A stretch of DNA of 64,000 nucleotides, from NCBI GenBank assembly GCA_026119855.1, contig JAOWBW010000044.1, positions 1,550,001 through 1,614,000 on the forward strand. Reading direction: 5' to 3'. Both the position numbers and the translations under genes were made by a program. The notes beneath the pieces are model-generated. The model did not search any database. It saw only the letters and a program-made list of their open reading frames with translations, and had not been told where the DNA came from. Below are positions 44,701 to 56,196 of this stretch, one piece after another. Numbering within the stretch: position 1 is the first letter of the stretch; every line of letters begins with the position of its first letter. The stretch is from Campanula takesimana (Eukaryota > Streptophyta > Magnoliopsida > Asterales > Campanulaceae).

Positions 44701-46405
44701 GCACTATCGAACCCTTCTACATTAAAATGTTGACCAACTCTCCTTTGCCCGCCATGAATATCATACATTTTCCTTTGAGATAACTTACTGACTTTTATTC
44801 ATATTACCCATTCTTAGCTGCATACAGTAAACAACTCTATAAATTAATAATGTTGGGACCGGTGAAATTTATTAATTTATAGAGTTGTTAATTTATCGTT
44901 AAGTTGATAATTATTAATATAAAGAGTTTTTAGCCGATTCGACGATTTTCATATTCGTATAAACTAAATTCATTGTACATAATAAGTTGAAAGGCATTAA
45001 ATGTTGATGATAACTTTGAATTCATTGGAAGTTGATGATAAATTTGAATTCATTGAAAGTTGATAACTTTGAAATCATTGTGCACAACACCAGAACTACT
45101 GGATGCAAAAAGAAAAATTAGAGATGGACTCCAACTAGCTTTGAACGTTAAAAGAAAACAAACCACTATAGTCATATTTTCACTAAATTGTAATTATTAT
45201 TTTTTTCAATTTCTAAGAATTAGTAATTTATGATTTTCGTGGGACCTAAAATTATAAAGGGGTCTCCCAGAAAATTATCATCTTACTATTTTATCGATTT
45301 TTGTACTTTTTTCAACTGGCCCAAGTCAGGACCGAACAAATTTATTATTCGAGAGTTTATTTCCTTATCGAGTACGCCCTACGTCTCAAAATAGATGTCG
45401 TTTTAGGAGTTATTTTTTGTCTCAAAATACTTGTCGTTTTTTTTAACAACTTTCAAGGCTTTTTTGTTGTGGTATACCAATTATACCCTTATTAATGATA
45501 GTGAACTATCTCTTGCACAAACATTTAATTGCCTAGGTAATTGGATTACTTGAGGGGTATATGTGACTTTTTTCACTTGCATTAATTGCATTTCTTAATG
45601 TGTGAAAAAATCTAAAACAACATGTATTTTGAAACCGAGGGAGTATTAATTTAAAGTGTTTCTACTGTATCTAGTTCATTTCACATGCATCTTGATCAGT
45701 GGCAAAGTAGCGTTAGTGGCATGGTGATCATTTGACCCCTTTCAGTTGTGGAGGCTGACAATTTTAGCTCCTTCAAGTATTAAGAACATGACTTTGTACT
45801 GCTATAAATGATGGATTTATACATTTTGACTTCCTTAATTTTGGGTCAAGTATACGCTAAACTATTATTTTGGCCCCCTTTTTTACTAATTTTGGATAGT
45901 TATAATTTTTTTTGCCAAAACAACCTTGACCCCGGCCCCAATTCCTAAAATTCGTGTCTTCATCACTGTGTCTGATGTTAGTGTAGATTGTTGGCTTCAA
46001 TCATAGTTATAAAGATTTTGAACTCGTTTCGTGACCCAAACGACAAATGAAAAGGAAAGGCCGTCCCTAGAAGCTTATAGTTGTATTATTGATGAAACAT
46101 TCACTCATTCATCTTTACCTCTATTGTTTACTACTACGTCAACCAACTATGACCCTTTATTTGTTTGGCAGGTTTATGCGGTTCATTTCAAGTGTAACAA
46201 GAAGCTGGTACGCGAGTATCCAAACCTTTTCAACTACACCAAAGACGTGTATCAGATCCCTGGCGTAAGTAGCACTGTCAACATGGATCATATGAAGAAA
46301 CACTACTATGGAAGCCATCCCACCATCAATCCTTTTGGAATCATTCCCCAAGGCCCCAATATCGACTATCTTTCTCCCCATGACAGGGAGAGATTTTCTG
46401 TCTAG
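40655..46405 (+). CDS. GHR: Glutathionyl-hydroquinone reductase (xi-class GST relative), six exons
   Basis: Exons: 40655-40732, 42741-42965, 43504-43680, 43764-43988, 44148-44276, 46172-46405. All introns are GT-AG and the joined frame is open for 355 codons. The enzyme class uses glutathione to reduce glutathionyl-hydroquinones. The active-site motif YACPWAS, with the catalytic Cys near residue 79, sits in a thioredoxin-like N-domain (GRYHLYVSYACPWASRCL). It is followed by PIWERTSDKDDHMGWVF and a helical C-domain ending GIIPQGPNIDYLSPHDRERFSV, all hallmarks of the family. Exon 1 encodes a basic, Ser/Thr-rich leader (MISSISKTHLKFPG) that could be a plastid transit peptide. An ATG at 40607 in the same frame would add 16 residues, and a short uORF starts at 40602, so the start is uncertain. 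Two introns of about 2 kb hold MITEs. No broken residue seen. Confidence 0.93.
41054..41291. mobile_element. Stowaway-like MITE in GHR intron 1
   Basis: Starts CTCCCTCCGTCCCGAAAGTTAG after TA. The right arm carries the complementary CTAACTTT followed by a decayed end. No coding capacity. Confidence 0.7.
41719..41747. repeat. Poly-A tract in GHR intron 1
   Basis: Run of about 29 A. No TSD found around it, so it is not called as a retroposon tail. Confidence 0.85.
42005..42480. repeat. Repeat with TTTTACGG motifs followed by a C-rich low-complexity tract
   Basis: 42012-42170 carries GTTTGTTTCGCCGTAAAATG and several inverted TTTTACGG/CCGTAAAA motifs, like one end of a DNA-transposon derivative. 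42178-42470 is CCCACCC-rich. The small Pro-rich frames here are composition artefacts inside intron 1. Confidence 0.55.
43001..43465. mobile_element. MITE in GHR intron 2, interrupted by a second MITE
   Basis: The left end CTCCCTCCGTTCTAAAAAGATAG starts after TA. The arm containing ACTTTGACC...CTAATCATCCCA is mirrored at 43415-43465, beyond the inner MITE. The terminal part of the right arm is lost. Confidence 0.65.
43152..43403. mobile_element. Complete Stowaway MITE nested in another MITE
   Basis: Terminal inverted repeats CTCCCTCCGGCCCAAAATGA and the matching TCAGGACGGAGGGAG, with TA on both sides (43150-43151, 43404-43405). 252 bp, long inverted arms, no coding frame. Confidence 0.88.
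44831..44888. repeat. Perfect 18-bp inverted repeat in GHR intron 5
   Basis: ACAACTCTATAAATTAAT and its exact complement, separated by 22 bp. It forms a hairpin in intron RNA or marks a small foldback element. No TSD recognised. Confidence 0.8.
45375..45643. mobile_element. Stowaway-like MITE in GHR intron 5
   Basis: Ends CGCCCTACGTCTCAAAATA and TATTTTGAAACCGAGGGAG with TA on both sides. Inner arms ACAACATG/ATGTCGTTTT are partly complementary. Confidence 0.75.
45697..45968. mobile_element. Decayed hAT-like short element in GHR intron 5
   Basis: Begins CAGTGGCAAAGTAGC and ends ATCACTG. It contains TTTGACCCC and CTTGACCCC motifs like the copies in the NAL1-like gene (58054, 59525). No clear TSD. 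Confidence 0.55.
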
Positions 46406-46732
46406 GTGTTCGTGTAACAGGTGGTGTGTATGTCAAGAATTTCTGTTCGTCTGTTGTACGGAGTATGATGAATCTCATATCGGCTTTCTTTTACAGTGAA
46501 GAAATGGTATCGAGTTAATAAGGGTATATGTGTGTATGTGTATGCATGTATGTATGGTATCAAACGAGTTTGCAGTTTTGTATTTGAGTTTTTGGTTGAT
46601 GTAATAAGAAGATTGTTGTTGTGCTATGGATTTTTTTTTTTTTTTTGGGAAGTTGTTGTGCTATGGATTAAAGTTTACTTGTTCTATAAAGATTAATTTA
46701 CATGCTAGTATCATTCTCAGCTGACTTCAAAT
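46406..46732 (+). other. 3' untranslated region and downstream flank of the GHR gene
   Basis: AT-rich with a T-run at about 46629-46646. No coding potential seen. The polyadenylation site cannot be fixed. Confidence 0.45.
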
Positions 46733-46774
46733 CATTTTAAGATAAAGACTTTGTGGTTGTTGTTGTTGTTGTAA
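46733..46774 (+). mobile_element. 3' tail of a severely truncated RTE-type LINE
   Basis: CATTTTAAGATAAAGACTTTG followed by (TTG)n closely matches the 3' end of the LINE at about 55607-55645. RTE LINEs end in such short tandem repeats. Confidence 0.65.
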
Positions 46775-46905
46775 CACATCAGAATGATGGGCTTGATTAT
46801 TGAGCCTATGTAAGTACTTGCTCTCTCTATTTTGAAAAGTTAGTTTAGGTCAGCGATTTGATTTGCTCCCTCTCTCTATTTCAGAAAGTTAATTTGAATC
46901 GTTTT

Positions 46906-47023
46906 TTTTTTAAGCGAAAAGGGCAATGCCCCCTAAAATTTATTGAAATGAAATAAAAAGTACAAAAAAGTGATGGGTGAAAACCATCAAAAAAAAAAAA
47001 AAAAAAAAAAAAAGGCTAAGCTA
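46906..47023 (-). mobile_element. Short retroposon or LINE 3' fragment with 15-bp TSD
   Basis: Flanked by AATTTGAATCGTTTT at 46891-46905 and 47024-47038. It has poly-T on the left and a long poly-A run on the right (46989-47013). The - strand reads ...AATAAATTTTAGGGGGCATTGCCC...poly-A, like an L1-type LINE 3' end. Orientation is therefore probably -. Confidence 0.6.
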
Positions 47024-47369
47024 AATTTGAATCGTTTTAACTCTATGCAGAATATTAAGAAAACACTGAAAAATAGTTTTTATCTTTTTATTATCTCAAT
47101 ATTTCAATGACTAGGATACAATTCCACTTTAGGAGCTCCAATCCCCTCAGCAACAAAAATCTGAATTGACTAAGATGACCTTAAAATGGTCATTAGATAT
47201 CCAAATTGATGCTATTGGGAAAATTTGGTTCAGCTATCTCTCTCAATGGGAAAATTTGGTTCAGCTATCTATCTCAAGGTTGTAGTCAAATAGTCAATCA
47301 ACACTCGGATTTCCTTTCTTGCTGAGAAAACAAACGTCCTTAAGAGTGAGAAAAGTTTCCCCAAAAATA

Positions 47370-50300
47370 TTACTGATAATCTTTATTCCATTTTGGAATA
47401 TCTTTTAGAAATTAGCGTAGCAATTCGGCTTTCTCACCACATTTATCTAATGCTATAAACTCAGATTCCATGGTTGATCTAGCTATAACAGTTTGCTTAG
47501 AAGATTTCCATGATATAGCTGCACCTGCCAATGTGAATACATATCCGCTCGTAGACCTTGAGTCTTTGATATCTGATATCCAATTAGCATCACTATATCC
47601 TTCTATCACCGTTGGATGTCTATAGTAGTGTAAATCCAAAATCACGAGTATATCTCAAGTACCTTAGTACTCTTACTATACCCTTCCACTGATTTGTTCC
47701 AGGATTACTAGTATACCGGCTCAGTTTGCTAACAGCATAAGCAATATCCGGCCGAGTACAACTCATCAAGTACATCAGACTTCCAATAATTCTTGAGTAC
47801 TCTAATTGAGACACCGGATCTTCTCTATTATTTGAAAGATGAAGATTTTGGTCAAACGGAGTACTCGCAATTCCATTGTCATCCTTACTAAATTTCTCAA
47901 GAATTTTATCCACATAATGAGTTTGACTTAATACTAGTCCATTGGATATTCTAGAAATTTTAACTCCAAGGATTACGTCCGCAACGCCCACATCCTTTAT
48001 ATCAAATTTTGAATTCAACATGTCTTTGGTGGATTTAATCATCTTATCATTACTCCCAATGATAAGCATGTCATCTACATAAAGACACAAAATGACATAG
48101 CCATTTTCCGTGGTTTTAGTATAGACACATTTGTCACATTCATTTATTTTAAATCCACTTAGCATCATGGCGTTATCAAACTTTTGATGCCATTGTTTTG
48201 GTGCTTGTTTTTAGCCATATAATGACTTTACTAACTTGCACACCTTGTTCTCTTGTCCATGTGTAACAAACCCCCTCGGGTTGTTCCATGTAAATTTCTT
48301 CTTCTAAATCTCCATTTAGAAAAGCCGTTTTTACATCCATTTGATGTGTTTCAAGATTTCTCAAAGCGGCAATTGCAAGTACAACTCTTATTGATGTTAT
48401 TCTTGTGACGGGAGAATATGTATCAAAATAGTCTAGGCCTTCTTTTTGTCTATAACCTTTAATTACAAGACGGGCCTTATACTTGTCAATTGTTCCGTCA
48501 GTTTTCATTTTTCTTCTGAAAATCCACTTATATCCTAGTGGTTTACTTCCTGGAGGAAGATCCACTAATTCCTAAGTGTGATTTTGCAAAATGGAATCAA
48601 TTTCACTTTTAATTGCTTCCTTCCACAAAGGTCCTTCCGAAGAGCTAACGGCTTCTTTATAACTTTGTGGCTCACTTTCTACCATATAGGTTAGAAATTC
48701 CGGACCAAAGGATTTTTCAACCCTAGCTCTTTTGCTCCGTCGAGGTTCCACCTCTTCTTCTTCTTTATCTTGTACGTGTTCTTCTTCTATTGAATCTATA
48801 ACCCTAGTCGATGAGCTTGCCTCATTTCTTGACTTACACGGGAATATATTCTCAAAAAAAGACACGTTTATAGATTCCATTATAGTATTCTTGTGTATAT
48901 CTTCAATTTTTGAATCATACACAAGAAATCTATAAGCATTACTATTATGTGCATACCCAATAAATAAGCAATCAATAGTTTTCGGCCCAATTTTCACCTT
49001 TTTAGGTAGAGGTACGGCTACCTTTGCAAGACACCCCCACACTCGCAAGTGTTTGTAACTTGGTAGTCTTCCATGCCATAGTTCATAAGGGGTTTTGTCT
49101 TGTTTCTTTTGGGGTATTCTATTTAACACGTAGTTAGCCAACAACACGGCTTCTCCCCACATGTTATCCGGTAGTCCCGAACTTATTAACATTGCGTTCA
49201 TCATTTCTTTTAATGTCCGATTTTTCCTTTCGGCAACACCGTTTTGTTGGGGTGTATAAGGTGCGGAGTTGTATGTTTAATTCCATTTTGTGCACAAATT
49301 GCTTCAAATGGAGATTCATATTCACCTCCCCTATAACTTCTTAGCACCTTAATTTTCCGGTTTAATTGATTCTCAACTTCATTTTTATAGAGAGTAAACT
49401 TCTATATAGCTTCATCTTTACTTTTGAGAAGATACACATAACAAAATTTTGTGCCATCATCTATAATAGTCATAAAGTACTTATTGCCCCCACGTGATTG
49501 TGTTGATTTAAAATCACATAAATCCGTATGAACCAATTCAAGTGGTTTACTATGTCTTTCAATTGAATGGAATGACCTTCTTGTTAATTTTGCTTCTACA
49601 CAAGTTTCACACTTTTGTTTGCACTTAACTTTAAATTTTGGAATAAAATTTAAATTTGTTAAACGACGTATAGAATCAAAATTAACATGTCCAAGTCTAG
49701 CATGTCATAAATTAGATGACTCAAGTAAGTAAACGTAAGAGATACTCATTTCATTAGCTTTTGGCTTAACCACCATTACACTTAGCTTGAAAAAGCCATC
49801 ATTGACATAGCCTTTTCCTACAAACATTTCACTCTTAGACAAAGTAACTACATTGGATTCAAACACAATACGAAAAACATGCTTAATTAAAAGTGATCCG
49901 GACACCAAGTTCTTCCGGATTTCGGGCACGTAAAGCACATTGTTGAGAGTAAGCTCTTTATCGGATGTCATCTTTAAAACCACTTTCCCTTCACCTTTAA
50001 TATCGGATGTGGCCGAATTCCCCATGAATAGCTTATCGCCATCCTTAGCAACAAAATTACTAAACATGTCTTTGTTGGAGCACACATGTCTAGTAGCACC
50101 GGTGTCTATCCACCACTGATTTGGGTTTGAACCCACCAAATTTACCTCAAAAATCACAGCCGCGAGGTGCATCTCGGACACATTTTTAGCAATGCCTTCA
50201 ACCAGATTTGCTTCATGAGCCTTCTTGGGTGCCTTGAAAGCATAAGACTTGTGGCCTTCACCACTACAATTGTAACAAGTTCCAAGGAACTTCTTCTTGG

Positions 50301-51162
50301 AAACACCACCCTTTGGTCCCAAATTGAATTATTTTGCGGTTGACACAACCTTCCCTTTTAACTTACCATGGCCTTTGCCTTTGGAGCTTTGACCATGCTC
50401 TACCACATTTTCCTTAGCCACACTAGGGGTAAACTTTTTCTCGGCCGCCCTATTACCTTCTTCAATACTCAATCGAAGAATAAGCCCTTTAACATCCATT
50501 TCCTTTCGCTTATGCTTAAGGTAGTTCTTGAAATCAATCCAAGATGGAGGCAATTTTTCAATGATTGCAGCCACTTGGAAACTTTCACTTAGAACCATAC
50601 CCTCGGCATGAACCTCATGCAAAATGGTTTGCAACTCATCAACTTGAGTTTTCACAGTCTTGTTGTCCACCATCTTATAATCAAGGAAACGGGCAACAAT
50701 GAATTTCTTTGTTCCCGCATCCTCAATCTTATACTTGTGGTCTAAAGACGCCCACAATTCCTTAGCAGTTTTCTTTTCATTAAACACATTGTAAAGAGAA
50801 TCTGAAAGCGAATTGAGGACATAGTTTTTGCACAAGTACTCCCCATGTTTCCATGTTTCTACCGCAGCCAAGGTAGTAACATCAGTTTCATTCTCACTCA
50901 CCTTAGGCATATTCTCTTTCAGATATTTAGCCAAATTCAAGGTAGTGAGATAGAAAAGCATCTTTCGTTGCCAATACTTGAAATCGTGGCCAACAAACTT
51001 CTCGGGCTTTTCAGCATGAGGAGTCGAGATATGAACTGTTGTGGGATTAGTAACAATGGTCGAGCTACTTCCAGTTCCAGTTTGTGGTCCAGTTTCGGGT
51101 CCTTTTCCAGTTTGGGTTTCCTTTCCAGCAGTGTTTCCATCAATGTTGGTATCAGTCGTCAT
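47370..51162 (-). pseudogene. Decayed gag-pol of element 5 (Copia)
   Basis: Gag starts at the ATG 51162 (MTTDTNIDGN) and runs to a TAA at 50329-50331. The same frame continues with a knuckle CYNCSGEGHKSYAF whose last Cys is Phe, and protease WWIDTGATRHVCSN, to a TGA near 49705. Integrase follows (HARLGHVNF, HTDLCDFKS, RGGEYESPF), with further lesions near 49265 and 49204. RT parts lie at 48565-48176 and 48168-47620 with an intact YVDDMLIIG; the RNase H part is 47645-47412 (GYSDANWISD, MESEFIAL). At least five lesions make it non-functional. Confidence 0.9.
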
Positions 51163-51230
51163 CTGAAACACAACAACCAGTTAGTACCTTGAGTATAACC
51201 AGTTCGTATGAATCTGTAATCAGTTCCCTC

Positions 51231-52232
51231 TGTTGGGGATTAAGTCTTAAGATTGTTAGCGGTTACAACAGAAAAGAACAATTATAGAATAATAAAATAG
51301 AAACATAAACTGGAAATACAAAAGGAAATATCAAGTTGCTGTTTGCACGAGCCCGATGCTAGTCACTGTCTCCTTAAGACTTATTCGTCCCCTCACCGAG
51401 TGTGCTTGAGTCTTGTTGGAACGCTAGTCTCCCAGGATAGAACGTACGGACCGGGGGCACTTTGCACCTAAGTTTCCCGGCGGACGAAACTGTGCTTGGA
51501 CAGTATCACCACTACTGTTGATGCAAGGAGGCCAAGGGAAATGTATAAAACAATATGCAACAAAGAAAATGATGGAGGAGGATTTTCTGTCTGTGTGTCC
51601 AAATTGTTGGTGAGCACTCCTTTTATATCTGCACAAAGCCAAGGATTACAAACTGAAAAACTGGCATTAACCCGAGAATTAAACACAATTAATTTCAGGT
51701 TATTTCAGTTTTTATTCACTGCAATCAATCTCGAAATTAAAGCAGCAATCAATCTCCTTGCAGTTACAAATGTTTTGAAATCAAAACTGCTCATTATTTT
51801 GATTCACAAGATCAAAAATTTAACAAAAGGTGGGCTTGTCTCAGGCAAATTCGGTGCTACATTCGTGTCCGCAGGACGCGCACATGTACGAGTACGCAAC
51901 TCGCAAGCCAAATTGGAACTTGATTTGCACCCCCTGCGTGCGAGAGAGAGCCTCTATGCTACATAATCTTGAACACTACTCTTGTGCCCAAGTAATTATG
52001 CTAGCAAAAGGTTACATATTATTCCAATGTGGGATAACCTCATTTACTTCTTCCAACCCACTTACTTTGAGCATTCATATCTTATTCATCCAACAACCAT
52101 TTTGGACAAATAAATACTTGATTTCTTCTTCTCATGGAGTAGAACACAAACCCATAATTAATTTAGTAATTTGACAAAATTACCCTTACAGAAATAATAC
52201 CCAATTTCCTTCAAACACACTTTTTTCCAACA
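51231..52232 (-). repeat. 5' LTR of element 5
   Basis: 1002 bp with TGTTGG...CCAACA ends on the + strand. The - strand holds a TATA box GATATAAAAGG (+ 51619-51630). A CpG-rich stretch lies near 51865-51945. Just inside the LTR the expected TGGTATCAGAGC primer site is absent; the sequence reads GAGGGAACTGATTACAG. Confidence 0.8.
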
Positions 52233-52784
52233 CATTATGATTATTTTTTAGGAGGATGGGAGTATAAGTAACTAATTTAATATGTTTGTATGTATATTTA
52301 ATATTTTTTGGATTAGAACCATAATTAAAATTTCAAATAGTACAAATTTGTAAAACAGTTACACAAATTTCAAATTGCTTCAGCGAGCTCCACCCAATGA
52401 CTTCAATCTTGTCACCTCATCTGTTTTTGTGTTCGGCGGATGAGATATTTTTAAGCTCGATGGGACTCAAACGTTTTCGAAACAATCTCAACCACACACA
52501 AAATAAGCTCGCTGACGTGGTTTTGGATGGAGAAGTGGAGCAAGAATGGTTGCACCAGTCTCAGGTGCCAGTTACACAATTATGAATATAGCACTCCCTT
52601 CGTCTTTGAGTGAGACTCTTACATGAGATTTGCACGCTTATTAAGAAAAGAATAAAAGAAGAGTAAATAATACAAGTGGGTTGAAAGGGTTCATTATGAA
52701 AGTGGGTAAAATGAGATTGGAAGTGTTAGTTTGTTTTTATTTTTTTGGTAATAACACAAGCATTATAAAGACAAAAGTGTTCAC
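52233..52784. other. Non-coding region with two MITE ends
   Basis: A right MITE end (GGAGGATGGGAG before TA) lies near 52250-52263. A left MITE end (CTCCCTTCGTCTTTGAGTGAGAC) begins near 52593 and runs up to the LINE. Between them is AT-rich sequence without coding signs. Confidence 0.5.
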
Positions 52785-55645
52785 ATAATGTGTCTACAAG
52801 AAACTAAGTGGGTTTGAGAGAAAGCAAGAGAAATATCGTCTTGGGGTTTTAAGCTTTGCTATTCACAAAAGAATAAGGGTATAAATGAAGTAGGTATTAT
52901 TATTGATAAAGAGTATCTCAATGATGTGGTGGAAGTGTACAGGAAGAGTGACCAACTTATTGATATTAAACTTTGTGGTATGAGATGAGATTACAAATAT
53001 TACTAGTGCCTATGCACCACATGTAGGGTTGGGTGCATCTATTAAACTACAGTTTTGGGAAGATTTGGAGGAGGTAGTGCAACGGGGTACCTAGTGGTGA
53101 GAAATTAGTCATTGGTGTTGATCTTAACGAACATGTGGGTCTATTAGACACGACTTTGAGATCATTCATGGAGGTTTTGGTTTTGGGAAGAGAAATGAAG
53201 CAGGAAATGGAATCCTGGATTTTGTGATAGCATATGACATGAGTATAATGAAAACTTGGTTTAAGAAGAGACAATCTCTCTTGGTTACCTATAAGAGTGG
53301 AGGTAATGTGAATAAGATTGATTTCTTTTTAGTAAGAAATGTTTTCAGAAAGCGTTATACAGATTATACGGTTATTCCGAGTGAGAGTATATCAACTCAA
53401 CATAGACCTGTGGTACTTGATTTTCGAAGTAGGAGAATTTCAAGAAAGAGAAAACCACAAGGAGACCCTAGAATCAATGGTGGAGGCTTCAAGGGGAGAA
53501 TCAACAAAGTATTTTTTAGCTAAGATCGCGACCATTAGTATTTGGTCGAGTAATATGGAGGATATGGATATAAATTCGACCTAAACCAAGATGGATCACA
53601 CTAAGTAAGGACACATCATGGTGGACCGAGGAAATAATGCAAGCAATAAAGAGCAAGTGAGAATTCCAAATTATTGGGAAAATGCAGAAGTCATTAGAAC
53701 TATGAGAAGTATAAGAAGGCTTGAAGAGAAGCAAATAAACCAGTAAGAGATGCAAGAGCAAAGGTGAATCAAGAACTTTATGATAGATTGGATACAAAAT
53801 AAGGGGAAAATGACTTCTATAGATTTGCTTGTCTGAGGGATAAGTGGACACGAGATATTAGGAGGGTTAAATGTGTGTGAAGGATGTAGACCAAAGAGTT
53901 CTGGTCGGGGATAAAGAGATAAAAAATAGATAGAGTTCGTACTTTGATACCTTGTTAAATGGCGATCAAGAGTAGGATATAGGAGATATAAATATCCCTT
54001 CGGGTATGGTTAATAGAGAATTTATGCGAAAAATTCAAAAGGGTGAAGTGGAATTTACAATGAAAAATATGGGATTAAAGAAAGCCATAGGGCCATATAG
54101 AATACCAAGTGAGGTTTGGATATGTTTTGGGGAGAGGGGAATAGATTGGTTAAGAACATTATTCAACAATATATGGAGAAGTAACAATGGTGATGTCCAA
54201 GATTGTGCCAACTATCGGGGGATCAAATTTATGAGTCATACTATGAAACTTTGGGAACGAGTGATAGCAAAAAGGCTAAAGAGAATTGTAAATATTTCGT
54301 ATGACCAATTTGGATTTGATCAACTATGGATGCAATCTATCTTTTGATACAAACCATTGACAAATATTGGATAAAAAAAGATTTGCATATTATTTTCATT
54401 GATTTGGAGAAGGCGTATGATAAAGTGCCAAGAGGTACTTTGGTGGGCTTTAGCAAAGAAATGCATATCAAATAAATATATTGATATTATCAAGGACATG
54501 TATAATGGAGTTACCACTAGAGTACGGGCTAGTATTGGGAAGACATAAGAGTTCCTTATTAGGATTGGAGTGTACCAATGTTCTGCACTTAGTCCCTTTC
54601 TCTTTGTTCTGATAATGGACAAATTGATGAGGTCAATCCAAGATGATATTTCATGGTGTATGTTGTTCGTAGATGATATTGTGCTAATTGATAGGACAAA
54701 AGAGGGTGTTGAAAGTAATTGAGAGTTGTGAAGACATACTTTGGAATCCCAAGGTTTTAAACTTAGCAGGAGCAAGACTGAATATATGGAGTGTAAGTTT
54801 AGCAGAGTTGGAAGCACAGAGGCAGGGTTGATCACATTCGATGATAAGATTGTCCAATCTTCTGAGTTTTTTTCGCTATCTTGGATCTATTATGCAAAAG
54901 AATGGAGAATTGGATGAAGATGTGACTCATAGGATTAAAGTAGGTTGGTTGAAGTAGAAGAGTGCTCAAGGTGTATGAGTGATCGCGGTATGCCTAATTG
55001 ATTAAAGGAAACTGCACGACAATTATGTCGACACTGCTTTGTGGTACTAAATGTTGGGCCGTGAAACATTGTCACATTTATAAGATGAATATAGCGGAGA
55101 TGCGTATGCTACGATGGATGTGTGGGCATACAAGAAAGGAACGATTGGGAAATAGGTGATCAGGGGCAAAGTAGGAGTTGGGCCTATTGAAGATAAAATG
55201 AGGGGAAATCGTCTAAGGTAGTTTGGTCATGTGAGATGAAGACCGAGTGATGCACCGGTTAGGAGGCCTGATGAGTGGAGAAGTGATAAAATGGCGAGGG
55301 GTAGGGATGATCCAAGCAAACTTGAATTAGGGTGATTGAAAATGATATGAGTTTACTTGAATTAGATGAAAATATGGCGCTGAAGAGACCAGAGTAGGGG
55401 GCAAAAATTCATGTATAATGGGGCTTGATTTTTTTAATTGTTATTATTATTTTCATTTTCACTATCTATTATTTATCTATTCTTTTATCATCATTATTCA
55501 TTCTTATTATTTATCCTCTTCTTTCCGTTTGTTATTTTATTTTCCCCACCTATTTCTTTTTTTTCCCTTCACAATGATATTTGATGATTCATGTTAGCCG
55601 ATCCCAAACTATTTTGAGACTAAGGCTTTGTTGTTGTTGTTGTAA
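52785..55645 (+). mobile_element. 5'-truncated RTE-type LINE, decayed
   Basis: Reading across frames: endonuclease start CLQETKWV near 52790; AYAPHVG near 53010; DLN.HVG and GGFGFGKRNEAGNGILDF near 53120-53225; HRPVVLDF near 53400. RT follows with NYRGIKFMSHTMKLWERVI near 54210, IDLEKAYDKVPR near 54405 and the catalytic FVDDIVLID near 54670. The 3' end carries (TTG)n at 55629-55643. The endonuclease type and tail fit the plant RTE clade. Many stops and frameshifts; not functional. Confidence 0.85.
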
Positions 55646-55705
55646 ATGAGACTCGTAGTCTCAAGTCTCAACGTATCAAAAGAGAAGGTAAGACTCTTAC
55701 TATAC

Positions 55706-56196
55706 TACTCACTCTGTCTCAAAATACATACTCCCGCCGTCCCATTTTAAATTGCACAAAATCGTCTTTGCATAAAAATTAAGGAAAACGTGGAAAAATT
55801 GATGTGTTATAAGTGTAGATAGTTTGGTAGAAGAGAGAAAGTAAGGTAGGGAATAGTTAGTGGGATAGTGATGTGATTATGCAAGAGGTTAAAAATTTTC
55901 TATTTTTGAATTTTGCAATTTATATGTGACAACCAAAATGACAAATTTTGCAATTTAGAATGAGACGAATGGAGTATAATTTCAAGATTTTCACACAAAT
56001 TAAAAAAAAACAATGCACGTCTATTAAACTAAACTAACTTTAAAACATTTTAAATACTTATGTAATTAAATGTTTTTACTATAACACTTAATTATTATAA
56101 ATAAAGATATTGTTAATAAAATATAATGAATATTTTCAGTTAATAGTAAAATAATAAATATTTTGAGACAAATTTACCCTTGTGGTGGAGGGAGTA
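55706..56196. mobile_element. MITE interrupted by a second MITE, upstream of the NAL1-like gene
   Basis: The left arm CTCACTCTGTCTCAAAATA ends at about 55727. The complementary arm TATTTTGAGACAAATTTACC with GGAGGGAG lies at about 56158-56194. The inner MITE 55731-55974 sits between. Confidence 0.6.
55731..55974. mobile_element. Stowaway-like MITE
   Basis: Ends CTCCCGCCGTCCCATTTTAA and AGAATGAGACGAATGGAG with TA on both sides. 244 bp without coding capacity. Confidence 0.8.

Larger units (their letters stand above)
47370..52232 (-). mobile_element. Element 5: truncated Ty1/Copia retrotransposon
   Basis: 5' LTR at 51231-52232 on the - strand, then gag, protease, integrase, RT and RNase H in Copia order down to about 47370. 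Homology stops in the RNase H end and no 3' LTR is found, so the 3' end is deleted. The right flank is CATTATGA. Confidence 0.88.

Noticed and set aside
53224..54835. Open frames such as 53224-53523 and 54006-54347 as host genes
   Set aside because: They are pieces of the decayed LINE endonuclease and reverse transcriptase.
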